Positions 1-9,244 of a stretch of DNA of 64,000 nucleotides are shown here, one piece after another (the first letter of the stretch is position 1; each line of letters begins with the position of its first letter). Both the position numbers and the translations under genes were made by a program. This DNA is from PMP191F sp047602185. Its GTDB lineage: Bacteria; Bacteroidota; Bacteroidia; Chitinophagales; Chitinophagaceae. The DNA lies in contig JASGHY010000001.1 of NCBI GenBank assembly GCA_047602185.1, positions 620,001 to 684,000 on the forward strand, read 5' to 3'. The notes beneath the pieces are model-generated. The model saw nothing but the letters and a program-made list of their open reading frames with translations. It was not told the DNA's origin and ran no database searches.

Positions 1-300
1 AGCAGGTGCAGCAGGCAATGCTGGAGCAGTTGCTGCAGGTTTAGCATTTGTTTCTTTTACTTTGCTGCCTGTTGCTCCTTTGGGAATAAAGAAAGCAGAG
101 CAGAGACACAGCAATGCAATTACAACTGCCAGCACCCAGGTACCTTTTTCCAACACATCGGTAGTTTGTTTTACACCCATAAACTGGCTGTTGAAACCAG
201 CAATATTACCTGCCAGGCCACCACCTTTGGGGTTCTGGATCAGGATGAACAATGCCATCGCCACCGCTGCAATTACTATCAGGATCAGGAAAAAAATCAT
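1..300 (-). CDS. secG: Preprotein translocase subunit SecG, C-terminus cut by window edge
   Basis: SecG is the small membrane subunit of the SecYEG channel that exports unfolded proteins across the inner membrane. The first 100 residues are present: a first membrane helix at about 2-21, the family-typical QNPKGGGLAG stretch right after it, a second helix at about 53-73 (WVLAVVIALLCL), and the start of an Ala/Pro-rich tail that runs off the window. The ATG start is at 298-300. It is the last visible gene of the minus-strand block that begins at miaB and lies 46 bp after the acidic TPR gene. Two-helix layout and motif make the call firm; the missing end is only the low-complexity tail. Confidence 0.93.
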   Translation of the reverse strand, partial: MIFFLILIVIAAVAMALFILIQNPKGGGLAGNIAGFNSQFMGVKQTTDVLEKGTWVLAVVIALLCLCSAFFIPKGATGSKVKETNAKPAATAPALPAAPA

Positions 301-346
301 AGCACTTATGCTTTTAAAGAGTTGTTTTAAGCTAATTAGTTCGGTA

Positions 347-1522
347 TCAATCCGGTTTTTGTGAAATAACCTGTTGAATCCGGGCTGCAAAGTAAGCGTT
401 TTTGGTGGGATTCAACAAACTTAATTTCTCGTAAATAGCGATGGCACGGGGCAGGTTGCCCTGCTTGGCCCAAACCTCGGCCATGGCCTCAGTTACAATC
501 TCGTTACCGGAAACAGAATATTCGGCAATTTTTACAATCGATTGATTGGTAGTGTCATCCAGTTCGCGCTCAGCAGCCACTGTTACCGGGGCTATGCGTT
601 TCATGCTGCGCAGCCATTCGGTAAAGCTCTTTAACTGGCGGTCCAGCTTGCCTTTTACTATGTCAATATCTTCTTTTGATAACTTAATGCCCTGGGAAGC
701 AAAATAGTCGATGGTATGGTAGGGTTCAAACAAATCGTCCTCACCGGCTGCTACTGTTTGCATAGGAGTACCTGTTGCATGCAGCGGCGCTTCTTCTGTT
801 ATTATTTCTTCTTTCTCCTCTTTGGTATTTTCCGCTGGCTGTATAGTTGCCCCCAGTACGCCTGACAGATCCAGCTCCGGCCCGGCATCCGGCTCTTCTT
901 CTGTTAACTCTTCGGGTTCCTCTTCCGGCTCTGGTATTGGTGTGGTAACGGTATCTGTATATTCAGCTGTAGGCGCTTCTTCAGTGGTATCTTCCTCTTC
1001 TGCTATTACTGTTTCTTCAATTGTAGTATTGTGGTCATCAGCAAATGCTTCAGTAGCAATATTGCTTTCTTCCACTGGTTCTGTAACAACCACTTCTGGC
1101 TCTGTTTCCACGGTAGTAGTTACTGCTTCTTCCTCCGGCTCTGTTACAGCCTCATGCTGCTCTACAGCCTCTTCGGCCAGTGATACCACAGAGATTACCG
1201 GCTCAGGCTGTGTATATACAGGCGCTGGCACTTCCTGTACTGCTGCTACCACTTTTTCCGGGGTAGCTTTTGCTGCCGCTGCATGGTCCTGCAATTGCCA
1301 ATGCGCCCATAGCGGGTTATTGAAATACAGTGAAGCCTTGTCGGCCTGGTGGGTAAATTCCTGTTCGCCGCCTGTTTCTTTCAGCTTGCGTGCCAGCAAA
1401 AACTGGCCTATAGCGGCGTAAGGATAGGAGGCTGTAAACTGTTCCAGTTCGTTTACGGAAACATCTTTCAGATCTTCTTTCCTGAAAATATGTTTAACAA
1501 GCGTTTGAATATGCTGTTGCAT
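347..1522 (-). CDS. Acidic, low-complexity protein with C-terminal TPR-like segment
   Basis: A 391-residue protein of unknown function with no signal peptide or membrane segment. Residues about 1-90 form an ordered-looking N-domain. Residues about 95-240 are strongly enriched in Glu, Thr, Val and Pro and are probably disordered. The last 70 residues (EVWAKQGNLPRAIAIYEKL) read as a tetratricopeptide helix pair, suggesting a protein-binding role. It starts 8 bp after the lptE stop and precedes secG, so it is probably co-transcribed with both; a role in envelope assembly is only suggested by that position. The antisense strand of the acidic region gives a long Ser/Val-rich open frame that is a composition artefact. 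Confidence 0.8.
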   Translation of the reverse strand: MQQHIQTLVKHIFRKEDLKDVSVNELEQFTASYPYAAIGQFLLARKLKETGGEQEFTHQADKASLYFNNPLWAHWQLQDHAAAAKATPEKVVAAVQEVPAPVYTQPEPVISVVSLAEEAVEQHEAVTEPEEEAVTTTVETEPEVVVTEPVEESNIATEAFADDHNTTIEETVIAEEEDTTEEAPTAEYTDTVTTPIPEPEEEPEELTEEEPDAGPELDLSGVLGATIQPAENTKEEKEEIITEEAPLHATGTPMQTVAAGEDDLFEPYHTIDYFASQGIKLSKEDIDIVKGKLDRQLKSFTEWLRSMKRIAPVTVAAERELDDTTNQSIVKIAEYSVSGNEIVTEAMAEVWAKQGNLPRAIAIYEKLSLLNPTKNAYFAARIQQVISQKPD

Positions 1523-1530
1523 GCAACGGG

Positions 1531-2055
1531 TTACCAGTTTGAAAAAATACGGTTGAATATTTCATCGGTCACGTTCTGAAGAATTGTTGTCATCAGTTGT
1601 CCTTCTGCCTGTTGCAGTGTGAGACTGGCCGAATAGTCGAAGTTACGGGAAACAGTTGCGTCAAAATTCTTTTTTTCGTCTTTCCGGTTACTGAAAACAA
1701 TCCTTACCGATACTGTTAAACGGTTCGTTGCCGCCTGTTGTTGTGAGATACCTGAGGTGGTTACAGAATAATCTGTGATTTCCCCTTTAATATCATAGTC
1801 AGCGTCGTCGCCCTGGATGGGGGACAGCCTTGTCTGGTTTACGATCTTCTGGCGCAGCTTATCGGTCAGTTGCGGGCTCAGTTGCGGGTTTACATATCCG
1901 CGCGACCTGTTCTCGATATAATTGACCTTGAAGGTCTTTATCTCGGGCGGAATGGAGTTTACATCTTTAAAAGAGTAACAGCCCGTAAAGAACAGGGTCA
2001 GCAGGCAGATGGTTGCAACTAAAAAGGGTTTGGTATGTGTAGCCTGTATTTTCAT
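1531..2055 (-). CDS. lptE: LptE-like LPS-assembly lipoprotein
   Basis: LptE plugs and assembles the LptD outer-membrane translocon that places lipopolysaccharide in the outer leaflet. With the ATG at 2053-2055 the protein has 174 residues, begins with a lipoprotein signal and has a lipobox ending in Cys26 (LTLFFTGC). The rest is a compact beta-rich domain typical of the Bacteroidota LptE group. A longer reading from a GTG at 2085 would overlap the upstream gene and push the signal peptide inward, so the ATG is preferred. It sits between a sigma-54 activator gene and the acidic TPR gene in one minus-strand block. Family assignment rests on size, lipobox and neighbourhood; sequence identity to LptD partners cannot be seen here. 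Confidence 0.8.
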   Translation of the reverse strand: MKIQATHTKPFLVATICLLTLFFTGCYSFKDVNSIPPEIKTFKVNYIENRSRGYVNPQLSPQLTDKLRQKIVNQTRLSPIQGDDADYDIKGEITDYSVTTSGISQQQAATNRLTVSVRIVFSNRKDEKKNFDATVSRNFDYSASLTLQQAEGQLMTTILQNVTDEIFNRIFSNW

Positions 2056-2084
2056 ACGTCTTGCTTCAGACTTTTTATAGATCA

Positions 2085-3359
2085 CTAGTTTTCTTTGATA
2101 TCGTATTCTTTCAGCTTACGGTACAGGGTCCTTTCACTGATCCCCAGGTCAAGCGCCGCATCCTTGCGTTTGCCTTTGTGCTTGCGCAGGGCTTTTTCAA
2201 TCAGCTCTTTCTCCTTGTCCATAATATTCAGCGACTCTTCCACTTCTTCATGGTGGTGAATATCGTCTTCCTGGTGGTGAAATACTACGGGCTGCTGTGC
2301 TGCACCGGTTACCACAGGCTGCATCAGGGCAGGGGTAGGCAGGGATTGTTCTTTCAGTGCGCCGCCGGTCTTCAGTTCTTTCAGTTCATTCAGGTACGCC
2401 TGGTTCTGAACAGCGGTGCCGGGATTCTGTAGTATCTCTACAAACATTTTCTTCAGCTCTGTTACATCCCGCTTCATATCAAAAAAGAGCTTATACAGGA
2501 TCTCTCTTTCATTGGCAAACTCATGCCCGTTAGCGCTATTGCCGGTGGGAGAAACCATTGGCAACCTGTTGTTGTCGCGCGCTGCCGGTAAAAAGCGGTT
2601 CAGTTCAAGAGCTGTTACCAGCTTATCTGCTGCCAGCACCGACATCTGTTCTGCAATATTCTTCAATTCACGCACATTGCCGGGCCAGGGGTAGTTAATT
2701 AACAGATTTTTCGCCTCCTCATCCAGTTGTAGTGGAGCAGCTTTGTATTTCTCTGCAAAGTCCACTGCAAAACGCCTGAAGAGTAAGGGAATATCCTCCT
2801 GCCTGTCGCGCAGGGCCGGTACGCGGATAGGCACTGTGCTGAGACGATAATAAAGGTCTTCACGGAACTTGCTGCTCTGTGTCAATGTCAGCAGGTCTTT
2901 ATTGGTAGCCGCAATTACGCGCACATCTGTTTTCTGCACCTTGGATGAACCTACACGTATAAACTCGCCTGTTTCCAGTACGCGTAGCAAACGGGCCTGT
3001 GTGCCCAATGGCATTTCGCCAATTTCATCCAGGAAAATAGTACCGCCATTCACCGTTTCAAAATACCCTTTGCGGGAATCTACCGCACCGGTAAATGATC
3101 CTTTCTCGTGGCCAAATAATTCCGAGTCAATGGTGCCTTCGGGAATGGCACCACAGTTTACAGCTATAAAGGGGTTGTGCTTGCGTGCCGATAATGCATG
3201 AATGATCTGTGAAAATACTTCCTTACCAACACCGCTTTCCCCAAATATCAGTACTGTAAGATCGGTATTGGCAACCTGTGCAGCCACACCCAGCGCAAAA
3301 TTCAACGCCGGTGAGCTACCGATAATACCAAAACGATTTTTTATTGATTGAATGTCCAT
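2085..3359 (-). CDS. Sigma-54-dependent transcriptional activator, Fis type
   Basis: An enhancer-binding AAA+ protein that remodels sigma-54 RNA polymerase to open promoters. The central domain occupies about residues 8-245, with Walker A GESGVGKE (40-47), the sigma-54 contact loop GSFTGA (87-92), Walker B TIFLDE (107-112) and an arginine-finger region near 165-173. A His/Glu-rich linker follows (about 335-375), then a Fis-type helix-turn-helix at about 385-422. There is no N-terminal receiver, GAF or PAS domain, so the ATPase has no obvious sensor and may be always active or controlled by a partner. It lies between miaB and lptE in the same orientation. The target genes cannot be told from this window. 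Confidence 0.93.
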   Translation of the reverse strand: MDIQSIKNRFGIIGSSPALNFALGVAAQVANTDLTVLIFGESGVGKEVFSQIIHALSARKHNPFIAVNCGAIPEGTIDSELFGHEKGSFTGAVDSRKGYFETVNGGTIFLDEIGEMPLGTQARLLRVLETGEFIRVGSSKVQKTDVRVIAATNKDLLTLTQSSKFREDLYYRLSTVPIRVPALRDRQEDIPLLFRRFAVDFAEKYKAAPLQLDEEAKNLLINYPWPGNVRELKNIAEQMSVLAADKLVTALELNRFLPAARDNNRLPMVSPTGNSANGHEFANEREILYKLFFDMKRDVTELKKMFVEILQNPGTAVQNQAYLNELKELKTGGALKEQSLPTPALMQPVVTGAAQQPVVFHHQEDDIHHHEEVEESLNIMDKEKELIEKALRKHKGKRKDAALDLGISERTLYRKLKEYDIKEN

Positions 3360-3410
3360 CTTGTTATTGCATTTCCTGAAAAAAGTTAGTTACCCCAATG
3401 CTGCACATTG

Positions 3411-4832
3411 CTATGCAACTACTTCACCTATCAATGTAGCCTGTGTACAACCTGTAACACTAACCATTACATAGTCGCCTTTGTTCAAAGCATGTGTTCC
3501 TTTAGGAAAAACGATTACTTTGTTCTGGCTGCTCCTTCCTCTCCAGTCGTTTTCACTGCGTTTGGAATCACCTTCTATCAGTACTTTGAATGTTTTGCCA
3601 ACATCCTGTTCATTGCTTTCGAGGCTCAGCCTGTTTTGCAGGTTTACGATCTCCTGCAGTCTTCTTTTCTTCACCGCTTCAGGTATATCATCTTTATAGC
3701 GACGCGCAGCCAGTGTGCCGGGGCGCTCGCTGTAAAAGAACATATAGCTCATATCATATTTGCTATGCTCCATAATGCTCAGCGTATCCTGGTGGTCTTC
3801 TTCCGTCTCGGTACAAAAACCTGCAATCACATCGGCACTGATACCACAACCGGGTATGATCTCGCGGATGCGGTTTACCTTGGCCATATACCATTCGCGG
3901 GTATAAGTGCGGTTCATCAGTTGCAGTATGCGCGTAGATCCACTCTGCACCGGCAGGTGAATGTAATTACAGATGTTTTCGTATTTCGCCATTGTAAACA
4001 GTACCTCGTCTGTAATATCCTTGGGGTGAGAGGTAGAGAAGCGAACACGCAGGGAGGGATCTATCAATGCTACTTTTTCCAGCAGCATACCAAAGGTTAC
4101 TACTGTACCGGCCGCTTCGTCTGCCCAATAATAGCTGTCCACGTTCTGTCCCAGCAGGGTTACTTCTTTATAGCCCTGGTCAAACAAAGCCTGGCACTCA
4201 CTGACGATAGAAACAGCATCGCGGCTTCTTTCGCGGCCGCGTGTAAACGGCACCACGCAGAAAGCGCACATATTGTTGCAACCGCGCATAATGCTCACAA
4301 AGGCTGTAATGCCATTGCTGTCCAAACGCACGGGTGAAATATCAGCATAGGTCTCTTCGCGGCTCAGCAGTACGTTCACGGCTTTCTGGCCGCCTTCAGC
4401 TTCAGTGATCAGCCCGGGCAGGGTGCGGTATGCATCAGGCCCTACTACCAGGTCCACCAGTTTTTCCTCTTCCAGGAACTTAGCCTTCAGCCTTTCAGCC
4501 ATACAACCCAATACACCTATCAGGGCTCCGGGATTGGCCTTTTTCACAACTCTCAGATCGCTCAGGCGTTTGCGCACGGTTTGCTCGGCCTTTTCGCGGA
4601 TAGAACAGGTATTGATCAGGATCAGATCAGCCTCTTCAAAATTGCGGGTAGCGCCAAAACCGCTCTCCTGTAAAATGGATGCAACTATCTCACTATCAGC
4701 AAAATTCATCTGGCAACCATAGCTCTCTATATAGAATTTTTTAACGTAGTCGTTCGGGTCGTCACGGAAAGGGGCATAAGCCTCTCCCTGGCGTTGTTCA
4801 TTATGAGTGGCGTGCGTGGTCAGGTCCAACAT
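3411..4832 (-). CDS. miaB: tRNA-2-methylthio-N6-dimethylallyladenosine synthase MiaB
   Basis: Radical-SAM methylthiotransferase that adds a methylthio group to isopentenyl-adenosine 37 of tRNAs reading U-starting codons. The N-terminal UPF0004 domain has the three auxiliary-cluster cysteines Cys40, Cys76 and Cys110. The radical-SAM motif RGCNNMCAFC gives Cys185, Cys189 and Cys192, and a TRAM domain closes the 473-residue protein. A second member of the family, mtaB, lies at 30378-31652. A match to the -7 promoter element (TATCTTTG) reads on the minus strand at 4865-4858, 26 bp before the ATG; no good -33 box was found. It is the first gene of the block running toward secG. Confidence 0.97.
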   Translation of the reverse strand: MLDLTTHATHNEQRQGEAYAPFRDDPNDYVKKFYIESYGCQMNFADSEIVASILQESGFGATRNFEEADLILINTCSIREKAEQTVRKRLSDLRVVKKANPGALIGVLGCMAERLKAKFLEEEKLVDLVVGPDAYRTLPGLITEAEGGQKAVNVLLSREETYADISPVRLDSNGITAFVSIMRGCNNMCAFCVVPFTRGRERSRDAVSIVSECQALFDQGYKEVTLLGQNVDSYYWADEAAGTVVTFGMLLEKVALIDPSLRVRFSTSHPKDITDEVLFTMAKYENICNYIHLPVQSGSTRILQLMNRTYTREWYMAKVNRIREIIPGCGISADVIAGFCTETEEDHQDTLSIMEHSKYDMSYMFFYSERPGTLAARRYKDDIPEAVKKRRLQEIVNLQNRLSLESNEQDVGKTFKVLIEGDSKRSENDWRGRSSQNKVIVFPKGTHALNKGDYVMVSVTGCTQATLIGEVVA

Positions 4833-4999
4833 CTGCAGTTTTCCTTTTTTTGAACGGCAAAGATAGCTAAAATCACTTAAAATGACAGGATGGCAGTAAG
4901 TGACTTCCCTTAAATCGTTAATACAGATATATTACCGTTCAACGGTTTAGATTTTACATTTTAATAACGGGATATTAACTTCCGGTTCAAATTATTTGG

Positions 5000-7441
5000 G
5001 TGCACAAACTTTTACTGTCATTTTTCTGCCTTATTACAGTAGCCGGGGCTTCTTATGCCCAAACGGCGTCATCTGCGGCCCCCGGTCTTATTACCGGCAA
5101 CGTGCTGGATGATAAAAAGAATGCCGTAGCCGGTGCCTCTGTTGAGTTATACCTTTTACCCGATACTACTAAAGCCTTAAAGTCGACCCTTACCGATAAA
5201 AACGGCGATTTCTCCATTGCAGGCATTGCCTTTGGCTGGTACAGGCTGGCTGTTACCAATATTGGTTTCCAGTCCAAACAGGTAGACAGTATTCACCTGC
5301 GTGCTGAACGATATGATTTTAACCTCATAGATCTTACACTGGTTGCAGGTACTTCCAACGCCATGAATGAAGTAGTAGTGTATGCGGAAAAACCATTGAT
5401 CCAGAGTAAGGATGGAAATATAACTTTCAATGCCGGCGAGTCTGCATTGAGCGCCGGTGCCAATGCCAGTGAGTTGCTGAAAAATGTGCCACTGGTAGCT
5501 TCAGATCCTGATGGTAAAATGGTGGTAAAGGGCAAAGAACCCAAGATCCTGATCGATGATAAGCCTGTAGAGCTGAATGCACAGCAATTACAGGATTTCC
5601 TGGAATCATTGCCAGGCAGTATGATCGAAAGAATTGAAGTAATGACCAATCCCCCTGCGCAATATGCCAATGAGCAGGGTGGGGTCATCAATATCATTAC
5701 CCGGAAAGGAAAAGTAGGCATGGGAGCACGGCTAACACTTACGGGTGGTACACGTGGCGAGGCTGGTGCCAATGGCAACTTTAACTACCGCAAAAAAGGA
5801 TTGTCCATCAATTTCAATGCAGGGGTGGGGTACAACCTGGTAAAAGGTGATGGCTATTCAAGACGGCAGAATATTTATAAAGACTCTGTAAACTATTACA
5901 ACACTACCAACAGTTACCGCAACAGGAGTACAAGACCCAACGCTCGTCTGAGCGTTGATTATGATATCGACAGCAGGAACCTGCTGAATGTATTACTGCA
6001 ATACAATCAGAATACCTTCCGCAACCGCAGTGAGAACGAGTTTGTGAATCTCGATCATACAGAACAGATCTATAAGCTCAGTACAAGAGAGATCACTACC
6101 AATGGTGAAAGCCTGAACCCTTCCATGAACCTGACGTACACGCATAAAGGCAAAAAGCCGGGTGAAACCCTGCGGTTCATTGCAGGTGCCAATTACTCTT
6201 CCAATCCTAATGAACGTGTATTCTTCCAGCAATACCTCAACCCCGATTATTCACAGTCGGGCCGTGATTCTACTCAGTCGCAATTGAATGATTCAAAGAA
6301 CTCCGGTTATTCAATGCGGGTGAACTATGACAAAATGCTGGATAATAAAAAGACCTCTTTTTCTACAGGCGGCTATTACAGTTATTCCAACAATCACGTT
6401 ACATTGGATTCACGCTTTTTGCGTAAGCCCGATAATGTGTACGAGACCAACGAACTGCTGAGCAATGATTTCCTGTTCAAACAGGTCATCAGTAATATCC
6501 GCTTCTCTGTAAGACAGGTGATTGTAGAGGGCATGAATGTTACTGCAGGTATTACTGCAGAGAATACCAACCTGCATTTTGACCTGAAGGATAAATCAGA
6601 GATCGATAATCAATACCTTACCTGGCTGCCTTTTGTAAACTTCAATAAAAGCTGGGAAAATGTGCTGAACCTTAGCATGTCGTACCGCAAAACCATCCGC
6701 AGACCTGGCATTGGTAACCTGAACCCCAGTATTGATTACAGCGACCCCAATAATATTCGTTTTGGTAACCCTGAGCTCAATCCCACCGTATCACACAATA
6801 TTGATGTGGTACTGGGCAAAACAGGTGATAAATATTATGTAAACCTGGGTATGGGTTACAACGTAGTGCAGGATATCTTCAGCCAGATCCGTACACTACA
6901 ACCGAATGGCACTACGCAAACCACCTGGCAGAATATTGATGATCGCCATGAGTACGAGCTCAATACCTGGTCGGGCTATACCTTCTCCAAAAAGTTCCGT
7001 GTCAACTTCAGTGCCAGCTATTCGTTCAATGAATACAGTGCGTACGATAAAACCGTTAATAAATACCGCAATGGTGGTTCTCTTACATCCAGTTTCAATT
7101 CCAACTTTGTTCCTTCAGATGTATGGGTGATCAACAGCAACTTTACGTACAATCGTTTTGCCAATCCACAGGGCACGGTGCGTAGCAGCCTGGCGATGAA
7201 TATTGGCATCCAGCGTAAGCTGCTCAACAAAAAGCTCATTGTTACGCTCAATGCTATCGATCCATTCATTCAGCAGGAATACAGCAGTTATACTTACGGA
7301 GCCAATTACGTGTTACAATCTTTCAGCGCTACCCGCACACGCAACTTCAGGCTTACCGTTGCTTATAACTTTACACAGTTAGCCAAGAAGAATGGCAAAA
7401 AACAACAGGCTGTGCGGCAGTTAATACCGGCAAGAGGGTAA
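5000..7441 (+). CDS. TonB-dependent receptor / outer-membrane beta-barrel protein
   Basis: An outer-membrane receptor of the Bacteroidota beta-barrel group, 813 residues. A signal peptide (LLLSFFCLITVAGASYA) is followed by a carboxypeptidase-regulatory-like domain at about 28-110, a plug-type domain at about 125-240 (with EVMTNPPAQY, typical of the group) and a C-terminal beta-barrel rich in Tyr, Asn and alternating polar strands. No SusD partner is adjacent, so it is not a polysaccharide-utilisation pair; the substrate is unknown. The start is a GTG directly before the signal peptide; no upstream in-frame ATG fits. The gene is transcribed alone and divergently from miaB. Its TAA stop is immediately followed by a heptad-repeat array. 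Confidence 0.92.
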   Translation: MHKLLLSFFCLITVAGASYAQTASSAAPGLITGNVLDDKKNAVAGASVELYLLPDTTKALKSTLTDKNGDFSIAGIAFGWYRLAVTNIGFQSKQVDSIHLRAERYDFNLIDLTLVAGTSNAMNEVVVYAEKPLIQSKDGNITFNAGESALSAGANASELLKNVPLVASDPDGKMVVKGKEPKILIDDKPVELNAQQLQDFLESLPGSMIERIEVMTNPPAQYANEQGGVINIITRKGKVGMGARLTLTGGTRGEAGANGNFNYRKKGLSINFNAGVGYNLVKGDGYSRRQNIYKDSVNYYNTTNSYRNRSTRPNARLSVDYDIDSRNLLNVLLQYNQNTFRNRSENEFVNLDHTEQIYKLSTREITTNGESLNPSMNLTYTHKGKKPGETLRFIAGANYSSNPNERVFFQQYLNPDYSQSGRDSTQSQLNDSKNSGYSMRVNYDKMLDNKKTSFSTGGYYSYSNNHVTLDSRFLRKPDNVYETNELLSNDFLFKQVISNIRFSVRQVIVEGMNVTAGITAENTNLHFDLKDKSEIDNQYLTWLPFVNFNKSWENVLNLSMSYRKTIRRPGIGNLNPSIDYSDPNNIRFGNPELNPTVSHNIDVVLGKTGDKYYVNLGMGYNVVQDIFSQIRTLQPNGTTQTTWQNIDDRHEYELNTWSGYTFSKKFRVNFSASYSFNEYSAYDKTVNKYRNGGSLTSSFNSNFVPSDVWVINSNFTYNRFANPQGTVRSSLAMNIGIQRKLLNKKLIVTLNAIDPFIQQEYSSYTYGANYVLQSFSATRTRNFRLTVAYNFTQLAKKNGKKQQAVRQLIPARG

Positions 7442-7870
7442 TGTGCAAATTAATTAGCAAATGTGCAAATGAGGAACAGCTAAGGCATTGCTGATTTTGG
7501 GATTTAGTGATTTTATGATTGGAATTCAAGAGCGTGAATCGGCAGACGGCAATATCGTGAGACGTGAGTCGTCAGTCGTGAGTGAATGTCCGTGAAAGGT
7601 GAAAAGTCAAACGTGAAACGGAAATACAAGCCAGGAGCTTTGAGCTACGAGCCGCGAGAAAATACAAGTTTGCAGTTGTATCTTTTAGCCCTACAGCCTC
7701 TCCCTTGTTAACTTGTAAACCTCTCAACTTATCACCCCTGTATTCCTACTTATAACCTATAACTTACAACCTGTATTTCATTTGCATATTAACAAATTTG
7801 CACATCTGCACATTTTTTACTTTCCCAATTCCTGTATTCAGCGTTAGGCGTTCAGCGTTCAGCATTCAGC
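7442..7870. repeat. Heptad-repeat locus R1 between convergent genes
   Basis: This gene-free stretch is almost wholly built of short arrays of degenerate 7-8 base words. Left half: TGTGCAAAT type 7442-7470, GATTT type 7492-7522 (period 8), CGTGAGT/GGCAGAC type 7533-7584, CGTGAAA type 7591-7620, GCTACGA type 7634-7658. Near the middle ATACAA (7662-7667) and TTGTAT (7676-7681) form an inverted pair around TTTGCAG. Right half: TCAACTT type 7702-7736, CTATAAC type 7747-7772, TTTGCACA type 7778-7812, GCGTTCA type 7841-7870. The last array enters the folC coding sequence. Function unknown. Confidence 0.85.
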
Positions 7871-9156
7871 ACATTCACCTCGCCCACCACAAACACACTA
7901 CCACAAACCAATACAAGATCTTGTTTGCCGGCTTTTTGTTTAGCTGCGTGGAGGGCAGTGTTTACATCAGGATAATGATGCCCTGTGAGATTGAATGCTG
8001 CTGCTTTCTCTGCCAGTTGATCTTCCGGCAAAGCGCGTGGTATAGTAGCTCTTGTAAAATAATAGGATGCTTCTTTAGGCAGTAGTTTCAATACTTTATC
8101 CACTTCTTTGTCCTTCACCAGGCCTATCACAATGTGCAGGTGATGATGATCTGTCAGTTCCAGTTGGGCCAGTATTTGTTTAATGCCGTCTTCATTGTGA
8201 CCTACGTCCAGTATTACGGCAGGGTGTTGATGGATCACTTCCCAGCGACCATGTAAGCCGGTCAGCTTTTTAACCTGTTGCACGGCAGTTTGTACCTGTG
8301 CGTCGGTGATGTGCCAGCCTGCTTTGCGAAGCTGGTGTATGGTTTCAATAACGGTAATGATATTCTTTGTCTGGTAAAAACCGGGCAGGTCAAGTTTATA
8401 AGAAGTGCGGGTATCTGTGCCGGTAGTAGCAACCTGTACTGCCAGTTCATGATGCTGGTAACTCCATTCGGCCACAAAATATTTGTGACTGGCAATGGTC
8501 AGGGGAGCGTCCAGTCCTGCTGCCTGCTTTTCAAAAACAGGCAGTGTTTCCGGTAATACCTCACCAACTACAACAGGTGTATTTTTCTTAATGATGCCTG
8601 CTTTTTCGCCTGCAATGGCTTCAAGGGTATCACCCAACAGGTTCATATGGTCCCAGCCAATATTGGTGATAACTGCTATTTCGGGATCAATGATATTGGT
8701 ACTGTCCAGGCGGCCACCAAGACCGGTTTCCACAATGGCAATGTCTACCTGCTGATCCGCAAAATAATCGAAGGCCATACCTACCGTGATCTCAAAGAAG
8801 GATGGCTCCACTTCATCGATCAATGGTTTAATTCGTTCTGTAAAGTCAATCACAAAATCCTTCTCGATCATTTCGCCATTCACCTTAATGCGTTCCCGGA
8901 AATCTTTCAGGTGAGGAGAGGTGTACAGACCTGTTTTATAACCTGCCGTTTGAAAGATGGCTGCCAGCATGTGACTGGTAGAGCCTTTACCATTGGTGCC
9001 GGCAATATGGATGCACTTAAACCGTTGCTGCGGATTGTTCAGAAAGTCGCACACCAAACGTGTGTTGGTAAGATCCTTTTTATAGGCGGCTGTACCTATA
9101 CGGCTGAACATGGGCAGCCGGTTATACAGATAATCAAGCGTTTCCTGGTAAGTCAT
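7852..9156 (-). CDS. folC: Bifunctional folylpolyglutamate / dihydrofolate synthase
   Basis: FolC is an ATP-dependent Mur-like ligase that adds glutamate to dihydropteroate and to folates. With the ATG at 9156 the protein has 434 residues and starts MTYQETLDYLYNRLPMF, the usual FolC start; the open frame extends to 9204 but that extension overlaps the promoter. The P-loop AGTNGKGST is at 52-60, followed by the family motif TSPHL and the second ligase domain with DVGHNEDG. The natural C-terminal motif VFVVGEV is followed by only about seven more residues, and the last codons and the TGA stop (7852-7854) come from a GCGTTCA heptad array. Transcription likely starts from the promoter at 9174-9205. 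Confidence 0.95.
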   Translation of the reverse strand: MTYQETLDYLYNRLPMFSRIGTAAYKKDLTNTRLVCDFLNNPQQRFKCIHIAGTNGKGSTSHMLAAIFQTAGYKTGLYTSPHLKDFRERIKVNGEMIEKDFVIDFTERIKPLIDEVEPSFFEITVGMAFDYFADQQVDIAIVETGLGGRLDSTNIIDPEIAVITNIGWDHMNLLGDTLEAIAGEKAGIIKKNTPVVVGEVLPETLPVFEKQAAGLDAPLTIASHKYFVAEWSYQHHELAVQVATTGTDTRTSYKLDLPGFYQTKNIITVIETIHQLRKAGWHITDAQVQTAVQQVKKLTGLHGRWEVIHQHPAVILDVGHNEDGIKQILAQLELTDHHHLHIVIGLVKDKEVDKVLKLLPKEASYYFTRATIPRALPEDQLAEKAAAFNLTGHHYPDVNTALHAAKQKAGKQDLVLVCGSVFVVGEVNVLNAER

Positions 9157-9173
9157 TGTGTAAATTGGAACAA

Positions 9174-9205
9174 CAAATCTATAAAAGCAAAGCCACGGTT
9201 CCAAA
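9174..9205 (-). promoter_or_regulatory. Putative Bacteroidota-type promoter of folC
   Basis: On the minus strand TAGATTTG (9181-9174) matches the -7 consensus TAnnTTTG and TTTG (9205-9202) sits 20 bp upstream as the -33 box. The start codon follows 17 bp after the -7 box. The -33 box falls in the loop and first stem base of the terminator hairpin at 9190-9215. Consensus known for Bacteroidota; use here is inferred. Confidence 0.55.
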
Positions 9206-9215
9206 ACCGTGGCTT
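9190..9215 (-). terminator. Rho-independent terminator after the small membrane protein gene
   Basis: A perfect 11-bp inverted repeat (AAGCCACGGTT, loop of 4, AACCGTGGCTT) is followed on the minus strand by TGCTTTTAT. It lies 30 bp after the stop of the gene at 9245 and before folC, so it should end the transcript coming from the TonB-like gene. Confidence 0.75.
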
Positions 9216-9244
9216 CTATTGTTGATCTATAATGACTGGTTAGT

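Noticed and set aside
822..1421. 199-residue Ser/Val-rich open frame antisense to the acidic TPR gene
   Set aside because: It mirrors the Glu/Thr-rich codons of the sense gene; no domain, start signal or neighbour supports it.
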